Assembly (NCBI GenBank): GCA_964603635.1
Contig: CAZRVH010000003.1
Coordinates: 1-64,000 of the forward strand
Direction: 5' to 3'
Length of the DNA stretch: 64,000 bases
DNA from: CAZRVH01 sp964603635
Lineage (GTDB): Bacteria > Patescibacteriota > Gracilibacteria > Peribacterales > Peribacteraceae
Shown here: piece by piece, positions 34,603-43,718 of the stretch
Position numbering within the stretch: the first letter of the stretch is position 1
Layout: the number at the start of each line of letters is the position of its first letter
Translations under genes and position numbers: made by a program
The notes under the pieces: generated by a model
Database searches by the model: none
Seen by the model: the letters and a program-made list of their open reading frames with translations, nothing else
Told to the model about the DNA's origin: nothing

Positions 34603-35762
34603 CAGGCGGCTTTGGAAGCGGCTGCCAAAACGCGCTTCATGCGCTCTTCCCACGTATGATTCTTCACTTTCTCCACGGCAGCCTTGGCCTTGGCAACGGC
34701 CTCATCAGGATGGGCGGAGATATACGACAAGACCTTCGCGAGATCCCCGCTGTCCCCCGGAATGCAGAAGTAACAGACGTCTTCGGTAAGCACGTCGCGC
34801 ACGGTGGGAAGGTCGGAGGAAATCATGGGACGGTCCGCCGCCATGTACTCGAACATCTTCAGCGGTGACATGTGGTGGCGGTAGTGCGGGAAGTCCGGGA
34901 AGGGCATGGCGAGCACGTCGCAGGCCGCGAGCATCTGCGGGACCTGTTTGCCGGATACCTCTCCCGTGAACCGTACGTCTTCCTCGGTTAATCCGAGATC
35001 CTGCGCCATTTTGCGGTATTCATCGGCGTCCTTCTCCGGTCCCCCGACAATCAGCGCCATGAATTTTTTCTGCTGCTGCAACCGCTTCACGGCCTCCAAA
35101 ATATGTTTCACCCCCTTCTCCATGAAGAGCGTCTTGAGGCGGCCGACATAGCCCACGACCAGACGATCCGTCGAAAGGCCGATTAATTTTCTTGCCTCAT
35201 CGCGCGGCGGAACCTTCGCGAACCGACGCAGGTCGACCCCGTCCCCTTCGGTCATCAGTTTCGCGGGAGGCACGCCCCATTCCTTGAGTGTTCGGTGCAT
35301 GGAGGACGTGAGGCAGTCGACGAGGACGCACTGCCCGCACCGGCGGATGAACGCGCGGAGGTTGCGTCGCGGGAGGGAGTGCAGTTCGAGGATGACGGGA
35401 ATGCCCGTTGCAAGGAGGGCAGGGAGAAGCGCGGGGGCGCGGGTGTAGAGGAGGTCGAAGCGGTCGGGCGTGAGCTCCTTGGCATAGTCGCGCTTGAGTC
35501 CTTGGTTCTGCAGGAAGAGACGCAGCGGACGCAGCGGCGGCCAATTGGGAACGTACATCTTGTTGCCGATGTGTTTGAGTCCGATACGGTCGCTCACGCC
35601 GTAGTACGACGCGAAGGGCTCCTCCACGGTTTCCTTGCGGATGGTGGCGAACACGGTTACCTCATGGCCAAGGTTGATGAGCGCGTCGCACACCTGCGCG
35701 ATCTGATGGCCGTGCGCGCGTTCGCTGGGAAGCCGGACATTGGTGCAGTACGCGATCCTCAT
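34602..35762 (-). CDS. GT4 glycosyltransferase
   Basis: 386 aa. CTNVRLPSERAHGHQIAQ opens the acceptor domain; VVGYVGRLKTLFMEKGV, IVGGPEKD, VRFTGEVSGKQVP and PLKMFEYMAADRPMISSD define the donor domain. Its start overlaps the stop of the methyltransferase upstream (ATGA) and its stop overlaps wecB, so translation is coupled across three genes. Confidence 0.88.
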   Translation of the reverse strand: MRIAYCTNVRLPSERAHGHQIAQVCDALINLGHEVTVFATIRKETVEEPFASYYGVSDRIGLKHIGNKMYVPNWPPLRPLRLFLQNQGLKRDYAKELTPDRFDLLYTRAPALLPALLATGIPVILELHSLPRRNLRAFIRRCGQCVLVDCLTSSMHRTLKEWGVPPAKLMTEGDGVDLRRFAKVPPRDEARKLIGLSTDRLVVGYVGRLKTLFMEKGVKHILEAVKRLQQQKKFMALIVGGPEKDADEYRKMAQDLGLTEEDVRFTGEVSGKQVPQMLAACDVLAMPFPDFPHYRHHMSPLKMFEYMAADRPMISSDLPTVRDVLTEDVCYFCIPGDSGDLAKVLSYISAHPDEAVAKAKAAVEKVKNHTWEERMKRVLAAASKAA

Positions 35763-36391
35763 GCGGGCTTGCGGGCGATGACGAGATAGCCGAGAACGTA
35801 GTTGGTCGATAATTCGTTATAACGCTTGCTTGCCTTTCCCAAGAATCGATCCAAGCCGATGGCGCAGCGCATGGAAAGCCTCCGCAGGACGCCGGGCAGC
35901 AGCCACGAACTGTATTGATAAACGCAGGCGAAGACTCCGTATCCCATGGGCTCCACGGACTCGACTGCGAAGCCGGCATCGGTGAACATGCGCCGGAGCG
36001 TCTCGCCTGTGAACCGGTAATAATCGTGCGGACAGGGATGCAGCGGGATGGAAAAGGGCGTGACGGAAACGATCTTCCCTCCGGGCTTCGTGACGCGCAT
36101 GCTCTCACGCAGGACGTGCATGTAGCCGTAGGTGTGCTCGAGTAAATTCAAGCAAAGGACATGGTCGTACGATGCATCGCCGACCGGAAACGGTTGTTCG
36201 ACATCGAACTTCAGGTCGTACCCGTACTCCTCGTCGATATTCACCACCGTAAACGTAGGCGTGCCGCGAAACAATTCGTGGTAGCCCGACTTGCGCGATC
36301 CCCCGAGGTCCAGGACGGACCCGTTCAATTCCACGCCCTTGAGGGCATTGTAAAAACGTGTCCGGAACAAGCTGTGCGTCGCATGTGCCAT
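35759..36391 (-). CDS. SAM-dependent methyltransferase
   Basis: 210 aa. VLDLGGSRKSGY is motif I, NIDEEYGYD follows strand 2, and LCLNLLEHTYGYMHVLRE is the post-motif helix common to Methyltransf_11-type enzymes near glycosyltransferases. TATCAT sits 6 bases before ATG, making it the leaderless first gene of the 31462-36391 run. Target probably a glycan or lipid-linked sugar. Confidence 0.85.
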   Translation of the reverse strand: MAHATHSLFRTRFYNALKGVELNGSVLDLGGSRKSGYHELFRGTPTFTVVNIDEEYGYDLKFDVEQPFPVGDASYDHVLCLNLLEHTYGYMHVLRESMRVTKPGGKIVSVTPFSIPLHPCPHDYYRFTGETLRRMFTDAGFAVESVEPMGYGVFACVYQYSSWLLPGVLRRLSMRCAIGLDRFLGKASKRYNELSTNYVLGYLVIARKPA

Positions 36392-36408
36392 GCACGGATG
36401 ATACAGGA

Positions 36409-37431
36409 TCAGTTTTTCATTGTCTCCATGTGCGACACGAGGAGCGCAATGAGCCGATCAAGCCCGTGGTGCCGTATAACGGCTTCCCGGAGCGATGCAC
36501 GGATCGCCTGTTTTTCGGCGGCAGGCAATGCCAAGGCCGCGGCAACCGTCTGTCCGAGTGTTTCGGGGGTACAGCGCAGCGATTCCGGGAGGATGTCGGC
36601 CAAAGCCGGCGACACGGAGACCGTGATACATCCGCATGCCATTGCCTCCAGTACCGCCTTGTCGAGACCGGTCAGGCTGGCATGCACGAAGACGTCTGCT
36701 TCCTGCATCAGCTGCGCGAGCCGGTCATGCGGGACGGTGCGGAAGGAGACGCGCTGCCGCAGGCGAAGGACATCGATGTCGCGCTGCAGAGCCTGCTCCA
36801 ACACCCTGTCTTGCGCCGTCACGGGACCGCCGACCCACTGCAGATGGCACGTGTCGGGCAGGGCGGAAAGAAGGCGGATGACGCGGCCGGGGAATTTTGC
36901 CTCGGTGATGCGCCCCACGGAGAGGAGACGTCCGGACACGCGTTGCGACTCGTCCGGGGCGAAGAGGTCGGTATCGATGCCGTGCCCCGTGACGATGCTT
37001 TTGCCCGTGCGCAGCGGCATGCCGTAGGACGACGCGCTGAAGACCTTCCTTACCATCGTCAATGCGACCCTGAGGGGCCAACGCGTGCCGCGCGACTCGT
37101 ACCAGAGGTACCTCGCCTTCCCGAGCAGCATCCACATCGGCCCCCCGATCACCATCCAGACGGGGGTCATGTGCACGAGCACCGCATCGTACCCGGCGCG
37201 GTGCTTCCAGAGGAGACTCTCGAACCGGACGACCTGCTCGAACGTCGGCTTCCCCGCTTCCTTACCGAGCGACAGCACGGTCACGTTCTGTGGCAACGAA
37301 TGTTCGCCCACCGCCTGCGCGATGACGGTGACATGGTCCGCGTGCCTTGCGAACGCGGCGATCCATGCATGGAAGAACCCAAGGACGGAATCCTTCCGAT
37401 CGACTCTCTGGGTGACGATCAGGAGTTTCAT
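36409..37431 (-). CDS. GT4 glycosyltransferase
   Basis: 340 aa. Start KLLIVTQRVDRKDSVLGFFH, donor domain with LLSVGRITEAKFPGRVIRLL, QWVGGPVT and VLEAMACGCITVSVS. TATACT lies 7 bases from ATG (leaderless). It is separated from the next GT4 by a palindrome and a word repeat. Specificity unknown. Confidence 0.86.
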   Translation of the reverse strand: MKLLIVTQRVDRKDSVLGFFHAWIAAFARHADHVTVIAQAVGEHSLPQNVTVLSLGKEAGKPTFEQVVRFESLLWKHRAGYDAVLVHMTPVWMVIGGPMWMLLGKARYLWYESRGTRWPLRVALTMVRKVFSASSYGMPLRTGKSIVTGHGIDTDLFAPDESQRVSGRLLSVGRITEAKFPGRVIRLLSALPDTCHLQWVGGPVTAQDRVLEQALQRDIDVLRLRQRVSFRTVPHDRLAQLMQEADVFVHASLTGLDKAVLEAMACGCITVSVSPALADILPESLRCTPETLGQTVAAALALPAAEKQAIRASLREAVIRHHGLDRLIALLVSHMETMKN

Positions 37432-37469
37432 TGAAGCGAGTATATGTTCTTTCTGGCGAAGGGGGGAGT

Positions 37470-37485
37470 TTATTTACGTAAATAA
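37470..37485. promoter_or_regulatory. 16-bp perfect palindrome upstream of a GT4 gene
   Basis: TTATTTACGTAAATAA is fully self-complementary and AT-rich in a GC-rich neighbourhood. It lies 25 bases upstream of the TATACT box at 37439-37444, where a -35 or operator would sit. Confidence 0.4.
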
Positions 37486-37492
37486 TGGGAAA

Positions 37493-37563
37493 GCAATAGA
37501 AGGAATAAAGGAAATAGAGGATCGACGTTGAAAAAATCTCATCCTCTATTGCTTCTATTCCCT
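37493..37563. repeat. GAAATAGAGGA-word inverted repeat
   Basis: Left arm words GCAATAGAAGGAATAAAGG and AAATAGAGGAT; right arm ATCCTCTATTGCTTCTATTC is the inverted counterpart. Intergenic, between two GT4 genes. Confidence 0.7.
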
Positions 37564-37602
37564 CATGACAAAAACGGCAAATTCCTATCCTTCTCCAAAA
37601 GC

Positions 37603-38709
37603 TCACCGTACGGCTGTAGTTTTGAGAAACCGCGCGTACTGCGCGATGAGTTGCCTACGCTCAAAGCGGTCGACGATCATGGCGGCGTTGCGGCCCACGG
37701 CATCGCGCAATGCCGGATCGCGCAGGAGCATCGATATTTTGTCAGCGAGATCGTCGGGTTCGCCCGTGGTGAAGTAGCCGTTCTTCCCTTCGTCGATCAC
37801 GTCCGGCATCACCCCCACCTGGGTCACGACCACCGGCATGCCCGCGGCCATCGCTTCCAAGGCGCTGCGCGGCCCGCCTTCGCTCAGCGAGTTCATGACG
37901 AACACCTTGGCGGTGCGCATCTTGCGCAACACGTCCTCCTGCGTGGGCATCCAGCCGCGGAACTCCACGCGCTGGGCGATGCGCAGATCCCTCGCGAGCT
38001 TCTCGCAGGAAGCACGTTCCGGGCCGTCCCCGATGACGAGCAGGCGCACGCCCGGCAGCTTCGCCACCGCCTTCAGGAGGTTCGGGAGTCCCTTGTTGGA
38101 AACGAGCCGGGCGCAAAAGACGATATCGTACAACTGGTGGGTGTCCGGCAAGCTCTCGAACAGTTCGCGATCCAGGTAAAAGGACGGCACGACGAAGATC
38201 TTCGACTTCGGCGATTTCCAGCCCAGGAGGCGCTCCGCGGTGCCCTTGCTGACGGTGCGCACGGCGGATGCCGCGCGGATCTCTCCGGGCAGGTAGGCGC
38301 GCGACAGGATTTTGCCGATGCGTTCCGCGAATGACGCCGGCTTGGGATAGCCGACGAGATGATGGATCTCCAATACCCACGGGATCTTGATCTTTCTGGC
38401 CAGCAGACGCGCGCCGATGCCGTTATAGAAGGGCGGAAATTCGTGCACGGTCATCACCTGGTGACGGAAATGCAGGTGCAGCTGCGCGCCTTTCTTTCTG
38501 ATCCACGACGACTGGGAAAGGAGCCCCTTGGGGTTGGGGTGCAGGTACGCGTTGCCGAAGAGCGTCATCGCCTCGGGCGCGTCCTTCACGTGCGGGGTGA
38601 TGATATCGATGCGGTCCCATTCCTTGGAAAAAGCTTCCAGCGTGTAATAAAACGCGCCCTTCTTTCCCTCCAGAAGACTTCTGTCGCCTGAAATCATAAG
38701 CAGATTCAT
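37603..38709 (-). CDS. GT4 glycosyltransferase
   Basis: 368 aa. Start MNLLMISGDRSLLEGKKGAF is typical of one GT4 subgroup. Donor domain: VVPSFYLDRELFESLP, IVFCARLVSNKGLPNLL, VIGDGPERASC and the EX7E pair in SEGGPRSALEAMAAG. Its start is preceded by an 81-base reading frame (38706-38786) that repeats the first residues (MNLLMIIG) and ends by overlapping the gene start with ATGA. Confidence 0.88.
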   Translation of the reverse strand: MNLLMISGDRSLLEGKKGAFYYTLEAFSKEWDRIDIITPHVKDAPEAMTLFGNAYLHPNPKGLLSQSSWIRKKGAQLHLHFRHQVMTVHEFPPFYNGIGARLLARKIKIPWVLEIHHLVGYPKPASFAERIGKILSRAYLPGEIRAASAVRTVSKGTAERLLGWKSPKSKIFVVPSFYLDRELFESLPDTHQLYDIVFCARLVSNKGLPNLLKAVAKLPGVRLLVIGDGPERASCEKLARDLRIAQRVEFRGWMPTQEDVLRKMRTAKVFVMNSLSEGGPRSALEAMAAGMPVVVTQVGVMPDVIDEGKNGYFTTGEPDDLADKISMLLRDPALRDAVGRNAAMIVDRFERRQLIAQYARFLKTTAVR

Positions 38710-38786
38710 AGCGATACGGAGGAATGGAAGCCGCCCTGCCGGCCGAAGCTCGTAGAGCGAAGGCCGATGATCATGAGGAGATTCAT
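38706..38786 (-). other. Leader reading frame made of a duplicated gene start plus repeat
   Basis: 26 codons: MNLLMIIG, then residues encoded by the palindromic repeat (CTTCGCTCTACGAGCTTCGG), then a stop that overlaps the true ATG (ATGA). First 21 bases resemble the true gene start at 18 positions. TAAACT lies 8 bases upstream of its ATG, so it could be the leaderless start of the transcript, coupling ribosomes to the glycosyltransferase. Confidence 0.55.
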
Positions 38787-38804
38787 ACGGTGAAAGTTTA
38801 GACG

Positions 38805-38887
38805 GTATGGGTGATAGGTTATAGCGAAAAATTGCACAACCAGAAAGGGATGAGGGGGCAAACTATCACCTATACCTATCGCCTAAT
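38805..38887. repeat. GATAGGT-word inverted repeat
   Basis: Left arm GGGTGATAGGTTATAGC, right arm CTATCACCTATACCTATCGCC inverted in two parts (CTATCACCTA, CCTATCGCC). The right arm ends 4 bases from the stop of the GT4 gene at 38891. Confidence 0.7.
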
Positions 38888-38890
38888 TTC

Positions 38891-39970
38891 TTACAACAAC
38901 CCTTGGAACAACGCCACATGCTCCCTCGCAAGGGCGTCCCATCCGCGTTCGGGAAGGGGCTTCGCGCATCGTTCCGCGATCTTCTCGTAATCACGCATCA
39001 CCTCCTCGATACCCGCCTGGATCTCGCGCGGCGTCAGGATGCGGCGCACCAGCATGCCGTCGGTCAACGCGCGGCTCAGTCCGTTTTCGTCGGTCAGCAA
39101 CACGGGTAGTCCTTCGCAGCGGGCCTCCAAGGCGGCATTCGGGCTGATGTCGGTATAGGACGAAATGACCATGAGGTCATGTTCGCGGAAGGTATCCTTC
39201 TTCCGGCTGCCACCCTGGGGCGGAAGGACGGTGATGCGATCCGCCGCGTCCAGCTTGCGGATTGTTTTGAGGATGGAAGCCTGCATGGGCCCCTCCCCCA
39301 CGATGGTCAGGGTGACATCGGGGAAATTTTTGACGGCCTGGAGCAGGGAGCCGATATTTTTGAAAGCCACGAAACGCCCCAGGAAAAGAAGTTTGAACGG
39401 CGTATGCCTTGCATGATGGGACGGAACGCCTCCCGGAAGCGCGTTCTCGATGACGCTATGCAGGGGCAGGGCTCGGTAGGCTTTCTCGTACAAACCCTGC
39501 TGGAACTCGGTGGAAAAAACGATGTGGTCGAACGTTCTCAAAAGGCCGTTCATGGCTCCGTGAAAACGCTCCTGGGTGCCGTACCATTCCCGCAGTCCCA
39601 AGGTGCCGCCCTTGTCGGTGTAACGTTCCCAGCGGAAATCTCCCCCGAGACGCAGGATTTTCTTCGGATGCCTGAGGTGCGCGAGCCACAACGGCATGCC
39701 CGCGCTGACGGAAGAAAAGGCATAGACGATATCGCTGTCGGCGGCATGCTTGCGCAAGGCCGATGCGAAACGGAACCAACGGACGAGCGGCAGACGCCCC
39801 TTGGGGACGCGAATCACGGGAAAGGGATCGTCCCCCGTCTTTCCCTTGGCATACGTGACGACCTGCACGTCCACCTTCATTTTTTGCAAGGCATGCGCCA
39901 GCTCGCGCACATAGGTCGCGGGACCTCCGATATCGGGGGGGTAGATGCCGGTGGCGAGGGTGACTTTCAT
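38891..39970 (-). CDS. GT4 glycosyltransferase
   Basis: 359 aa. TGIYPPDIGGPATYVRELAH is the classic GT4 N terminus. LLFLGRFVAFKNIGSLL, IVGEGPMQASIL and SPNAALEARCEGLPVLLTDE form the donor domain; the first Glu of EX7E is Asp. TACAAT lies 6 bases before ATG (leaderless). Confidence 0.88.
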   Translation of the reverse strand: MKVTLATGIYPPDIGGPATYVRELAHALQKMKVDVQVVTYAKGKTGDDPFPVIRVPKGRLPLVRWFRFASALRKHAADSDIVYAFSSVSAGMPLWLAHLRHPKKILRLGGDFRWERYTDKGGTLGLREWYGTQERFHGAMNGLLRTFDHIVFSTEFQQGLYEKAYRALPLHSVIENALPGGVPSHHARHTPFKLLFLGRFVAFKNIGSLLQAVKNFPDVTLTIVGEGPMQASILKTIRKLDAADRITVLPPQGGSRKKDTFREHDLMVISSYTDISPNAALEARCEGLPVLLTDENGLSRALTDGMLVRRILTPREIQAGIEEVMRDYEKIAERCAKPLPERGWDALAREHVALFQGLL

Positions 39971-40019
39971 GATCGGATTGTAGCGGGGATAGCGTACGTT
40001 GCATCAGGTTCCTTGGATG

Positions 40020-41141
40020 TCAGGCGACATCCGTCTTCTGCGCTCCCAAGGCGGCCTTCTGGACCGTCTTTTGCAGCATGGCCTTTACGCCTTGGTCGAG
40101 GCCGTGCGCCTCCTTGGCGAACTGCGCCTTGGAGAAGTCATCGAGCAGCCACTGGCGATGCGCCAGATACCACTCGACCGTCTTCGTAAGGCTTTGCTCG
40201 AACGTCTTCGGATACTCGAATCCCATCCCCTTCAACTTCTCTCCGTCCAGCGCATAGCGCAGGTCGTGACCCGGGCGGCTGCCGTGGAAATCAACGAGAT
40301 CATAGTTGAGAGGCTGGCCGACGACCCCGGCGATGAACTGCGCAAGGGTGAGATTATCCACTTCTTTCTCCCCCACGATATTGAACTTATCGCCCGCGAT
40401 CACCGTGCCTTGTTCATGCTGCTTGATAAGGAACATGAGGGCGGCCGCGACGTTACGCGCATGAACGTAGAAACGCGTGCCGGCACGCGTGCGCTCGGGG
40501 TTTCCGTGGATGTAGATCTTCTGCCCAGTAAGCGTGGCGTTGATGACTTTCGGGATGAATTTCTCCGGGTGCTGGCGCTCGCCGAACACGTTCATGGTGT
40601 GCGTGATCATCACCGGCAAGCCGTACGTATTGTAATAGGAATAGCAAAGTTCCTCGCCTCCGGCCTTGGCCGCGGCGTAGGGATTGCTGGACTTGTAGCG
40701 GTCCCACTCCTTGTAGGCGACGCCCTCCGGGGCGGGTCCGAAGACTTCATCCGTGGAGAAGTAATTCATGAGTTCCAATCCGTCGAGCGTGCGGGCGAAG
40801 TCGAGAAGGTTGCACGTGCCCACGACGTTGTCCAAAACGAACTCCATCGGCGCGTCGATGCTGCGGTCCACGTGCGTGCTGGCGGCAAGGTGCAGGATGT
40901 AGTTGACCGGTCCGATACGGTTGGCAACGTACGGGTTGATGGGCGAACGCAGGTCGTGGAAGACGAAGTTGAAACGGTGCTTGTACTGGTCCCAGTTGTC
41001 GATGTCCGCCAGGCGGTGGATCGTCGACGCGCTGTCGATCTTGCTCAAACCGATGACATGCCAGTCGGTGTGCTTCATGATCGCCTCGACGATGTGGTGG
41101 CCGATGAAACCGTCGGCGCCGGTAAGGAGGACTCGCTTCAT
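40020..41141 (-). CDS. rfbB: dTDP-glucose 4,6-dehydratase
   Basis: 373 aa. RVLLTGADGFIGHHIVEAIM, HLAASTHVDRSID and the signature STDEVFG with YAAAK hold the RmlB active site; FYVHARNVAAALM and RPGHDLRYALDG follow. Makes dTDP-4-keto-6-deoxyglucose. The start at 41141 has TATACT 9 bases upstream. A ~40-residue C-terminal extension rich in Lys/Ala is unusual. Divergent from rfbC, the next enzyme; rfbA and rfbD are not in the window. Confidence 0.92.
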   Translation of the reverse strand: MKRVLLTGADGFIGHHIVEAIMKHTDWHVIGLSKIDSASTIHRLADIDNWDQYKHRFNFVFHDLRSPINPYVANRIGPVNYILHLAASTHVDRSIDAPMEFVLDNVVGTCNLLDFARTLDGLELMNYFSTDEVFGPAPEGVAYKEWDRYKSSNPYAAAKAGGEELCYSYYNTYGLPVMITHTMNVFGERQHPEKFIPKVINATLTGQKIYIHGNPERTRAGTRFYVHARNVAAALMFLIKQHEQGTVIAGDKFNIVGEKEVDNLTLAQFIAGVVGQPLNYDLVDFHGSRPGHDLRYALDGEKLKGMGFEYPKTFEQSLTKTVEWYLAHRQWLLDDFSKAQFAKEAHGLDQGVKAMLQKTVQKAALGAQKTDVA

Positions 41142-41234
41142 AGTGATGGGAGTATAGCGGGAGGGATGCGGAAAGGAAGGCTCCAAAGCCTATCTTTTTG
41201 GCGTACGGGAGGCAATGGCTTATAGTATCTGCCC

Positions 41235-41774
41235 ATGATCTTGAAAGAGACCCCCATCGCCGGCTGCTACGTCCTCGAGCCTGAGTTCATACGGGACAAC
41301 CGGGGCTTCTTCGCGCGGATGTACGACGAGAACGAATGGAGGGAAAAGGGCCTGACGCCGATGGGAATACAGCATAATTCATCGATGAGTGTGAAGAAGG
41401 GCACCGTGCGCGGATTCCACTGGCAGATCGCGCCGCACGAACAGGCCAGGGCCGTCCGTTGCACCAAGGGGGCGGTATTCGACGTCTGCGTCGACCTGCG
41501 CAAGGATTCCCCGACCTACGGCAAATGGGTGGCAACGGAGCTGACGGAAGAGAATCACTTCCTCTTCTACATACCCGAAGGCTGCGCCCACGGTTTCCAG
41601 ACGCTGACGGATAATGCCGAGACTTTTTACCCCCTCTCCTATCCCTACGTGAAGGAGGCGGAAGTGGGACTTCGATACGATGATCCGACCATCGGCGTGG
41701 AGTGGCCGCTGGAAGTAACCGAGCTGTCGGAGAAGGACAAGGGTTTGCCGTTTTTGGAAGCATTGGGAAAGTAA
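41235..41774 (+). CDS. rfbC: dTDP-4-dehydrorhamnose 3,5-epimerase-type enzyme
   Basis: 179 aa cupin. RDNRGFFARMYDENEWREKG, catalytic His62 in GTVRGFHWQ, then AVFDVCVDLRKDSPTYGKW and IPEGCAHGFQTL are RmlC features. TATAGT sits 8 bases before ATG (leaderless). Acts on the RfbB product; related C3-only epimerases of other deoxysugar pathways cannot be excluded. Confidence 0.9.
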   Translation: MILKETPIAGCYVLEPEFIRDNRGFFARMYDENEWREKGLTPMGIQHNSSMSVKKGTVRGFHWQIAPHEQARAVRCTKGAVFDVCVDLRKDSPTYGKWVATELTEENHFLFYIPEGCAHGFQTLTDNAETFYPLSYPYVKEAEVGLRYDDPTIGVEWPLEVTELSEKDKGLPFLEALGK

Positions 41775-41850
41775 AGGAAATCAAGGCAATCAAAGAAATA
41801 AAGGATAGGTGACCTTTTGCATGTATTACCTTGATTTCGTTGATTGCTTA
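41773..41850. repeat. AAGGAAATCAAGG-word inverted repeat
   Basis: Left arm AAAGGAAATCAAGGCAATCA begins at the rfbC stop; right arm TACCTTGATTTCGTTGATTG ends about 40 bases before the next ATG. Same layout as the other word repeats with a different word. Confidence 0.7.
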
Positions 41851-41891
41851 CCATCGCAAAAACAACCCCACCCTCTGCTACACTCTTCCCG

Positions 41892-42695
41892 ATGAAACTC
41901 TCCGTCGTCATCCTCCAGACGAACAAACCGCAGGACGTCACCCAATGCCTGGCCGCGCTGTCCAAAGCGACGCTTCCCGTCGAAACGGAGGTGATCGTCC
42001 TGAATAACGGCGGACAACTGGCAAACGACGCCGTGGATCCCGAATCCTACGCGACGCTGAAGAACATCCGCTTCGTCGATCTTCGCCCACGCGGCGGGTA
42101 TATCGACGGCAATAACTGCGGCTACGCGCTCGCGACGGGCGGGTATATCGCCACGCTGAACCCGGATATCACCGTGCGCGAGGACACGATCGATCTTCTC
42201 CTGAAGCACCTGGAAACGCATCCCGACGTGGGCATCGCCGCCCCCCGGCTGATCTATCCCGACGGCCACGAGCAGGAGAGCGCACGTCCTTTTCCCAACC
42301 TCTTCGAGCTCGTATGGAGGAGGCTGTCGGATCCCAACGGCCGCACCAAGGCACGTATCGCGTTCGGGGAAAAGGAATACGAACCGGTCGACTGGTTCGT
42401 GGGAGCCATGTTCGTCATGACGCGCGCGTGCCTGGAGAAAACGGGCGGGCATGACGGACGTTTTTTCCTCTTCATGTCCGACATCGCGCTCTGCCGGGAT
42501 ACCTGGGACATGGGCATGAAAGTGCACCAGTTACGCGATGCGAAGGCTACGCATAACGAATCACGGCTATCGGCCGGCGGCCCCCTTCGGTTCATCACGA
42601 AATGGACCGGGCGCAAGCACCTCGTCGACGCATTCAAATATTTCTCAAAGTATCTCTTCAGGCCCTTCCCCGCACTTTCCCCATCCGGTACATGA
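41892..42695 (+). CDS. GT2 glycosyltransferase (rhamnosyltransferase-like)
   Basis: 267 aa. VILQTNKPQDVTQCLAAL starts the GT2 domain; LRPRGGYIDGNNCGYALA and LNPDITV match the N-x-G-x-x-x-G-N and NPD elements of rhamnosyl-type GT2. VGAMFVMTRACLEKTGG precedes a FDERFFLFMSD-like segment. TACACT lies 7 bases before ATG. Next to rfbB/rfbC, supporting a deoxysugar donor, by inference. Confidence 0.86.
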   Translation: MKLSVVILQTNKPQDVTQCLAALSKATLPVETEVIVLNNGGQLANDAVDPESYATLKNIRFVDLRPRGGYIDGNNCGYALATGGYIATLNPDITVREDTIDLLLKHLETHPDVGIAAPRLIYPDGHEQESARPFPNLFELVWRRLSDPNGRTKARIAFGEKEYEPVDWFVGAMFVMTRACLEKTGGHDGRFFLFMSDIALCRDTWDMGMKVHQLRDAKATHNESRLSAGGPLRFITKWTGRKHLVDAFKYFSKYLFRPFPALSPSGT

Positions 42696-43651
42696 CCCCG
42701 ACCGTCTCCGTCCTCATGCCGCTGCACAAAGCGAAGCCGGAATACCTCCGGGCGGCGCTCGACTGCGTGTTCGCGCAGACGTTCCAGGATTGGAAGATCA
42801 TCCTCGTCAACGACCCCGTCGACAGAAGCATCATCAATCAGATCCCCGCGTACCTGAAAGATCCGCGCGTGACGTTCGTTCAGGGGGAACGCCCCCGCAG
42901 CATCGGGCAGAACTGGAACGAGTGCCTGCCGTATGCCGATACGCCCTTCGTGCAGTACCTCTTCTACGACGACCTGTGGGAAGCGGATTATTTGGAAAAA
43001 ATGCTGAAACCCTTCGCGGAGCACCCGACGGTCGGGTTCGTCTCGGGCAACCACACGTACCTGCTGGAAGGCGAATCCCCCGTCGCCGGAATTTACGAGG
43101 AGGTGGAGACGTTCAAGAAAGCGAATATCAAGCCGGGATTCCATGACGGCAAAGAGCTGCTGTATTGGTGGGCGGAGAAGGGCCTGCGCCCGAACATCGT
43201 CGGCGAACCGAGCTTCGTGATGATGCGCAGGGAACTATTCGAAAAAACGGGCCCCTTCCACGAGACGATGCGCCAGTACCTGGACAGCGAATTCTGGGTG
43301 CGATGCCTGCTTGCCGCGGATTGGTACGACCTGCCGGATATCGTGGGCAAGTTCCGCGTGCACGCGGCGGGAACAAGCGCGCAGAACGGATTCGGAGGGA
43401 AAGGCGTTTTCGAACGTTTCGATACCTTCATGATCCTCATGGAACGCGCGCCGGAGACGGAAAAACCGCGGATCAAAGCGGCGCTGCAACACACGTTCGA
43501 AGGAATGATCGGCCGCTATTTCGACTACCGGAAAGAAGGCAGGAAGATCAGCATGGACGGCAGCGGCGAATTCAAGAAATTCTGCATGGAGCATCCGCTG
43601 CTCATCGTGAAGGCGATGGTCGGCTACCTGCTGCGCAGGAAAAAAGCATAG
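42692..43651 (+). CDS. GT2 glycosyltransferase
   Basis: 319 aa, start overlapping the preceding stop (ATGA). VSVLMPLHKAKPEYLRAALD and ILVNDPVD open the fold; LFYDDLWEADYLEKM provides the DD-type metal site; FHETMRQYLDSEFWVRCLLA resembles the acceptor loop. Followed by a 14-bp terminator-like stem. Confidence 0.86.
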   Translation: MTPTVSVLMPLHKAKPEYLRAALDCVFAQTFQDWKIILVNDPVDRSIINQIPAYLKDPRVTFVQGERPRSIGQNWNECLPYADTPFVQYLFYDDLWEADYLEKMLKPFAEHPTVGFVSGNHTYLLEGESPVAGIYEEVETFKKANIKPGFHDGKELLYWWAEKGLRPNIVGEPSFVMMRRELFEKTGPFHETMRQYLDSEFWVRCLLAADWYDLPDIVGKFRVHAAGTSAQNGFGGKGVFERFDTFMILMERAPETEKPRIKAALQHTFEGMIGRYFDYRKEGRKISMDGSGEFKKFCMEHPLLIVKAMVGYLLRRKKA

Positions 43652-43653
43652 TG

Positions 43654-43690
43654 AAATCCCACGCCTGCAACATTGCCAGGCGTGGGATTT
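43654..43690. terminator. 14-bp hairpin between convergent genes
   Basis: AAATCCCACGCCTG, 9-base loop, CAGGCGTGGGATTT: a perfect stem flanked by A and T runs on either side, fit to stop transcription from both the GT2 and the Nudix gene. Confidence 0.8.
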
Positions 43691-43718
43691 AGTGCGAACC
43701 CATGACGCATCATGAGCT

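Noticed and set aside
42602..42691. Upstream extension of the second GT2 gene
   Set aside because: The 30 extra residues overlap the previous GT2 and lack fold similarity; ATG 42692 overlaps the preceding stop (ATGA) and begins the GT2 motif.
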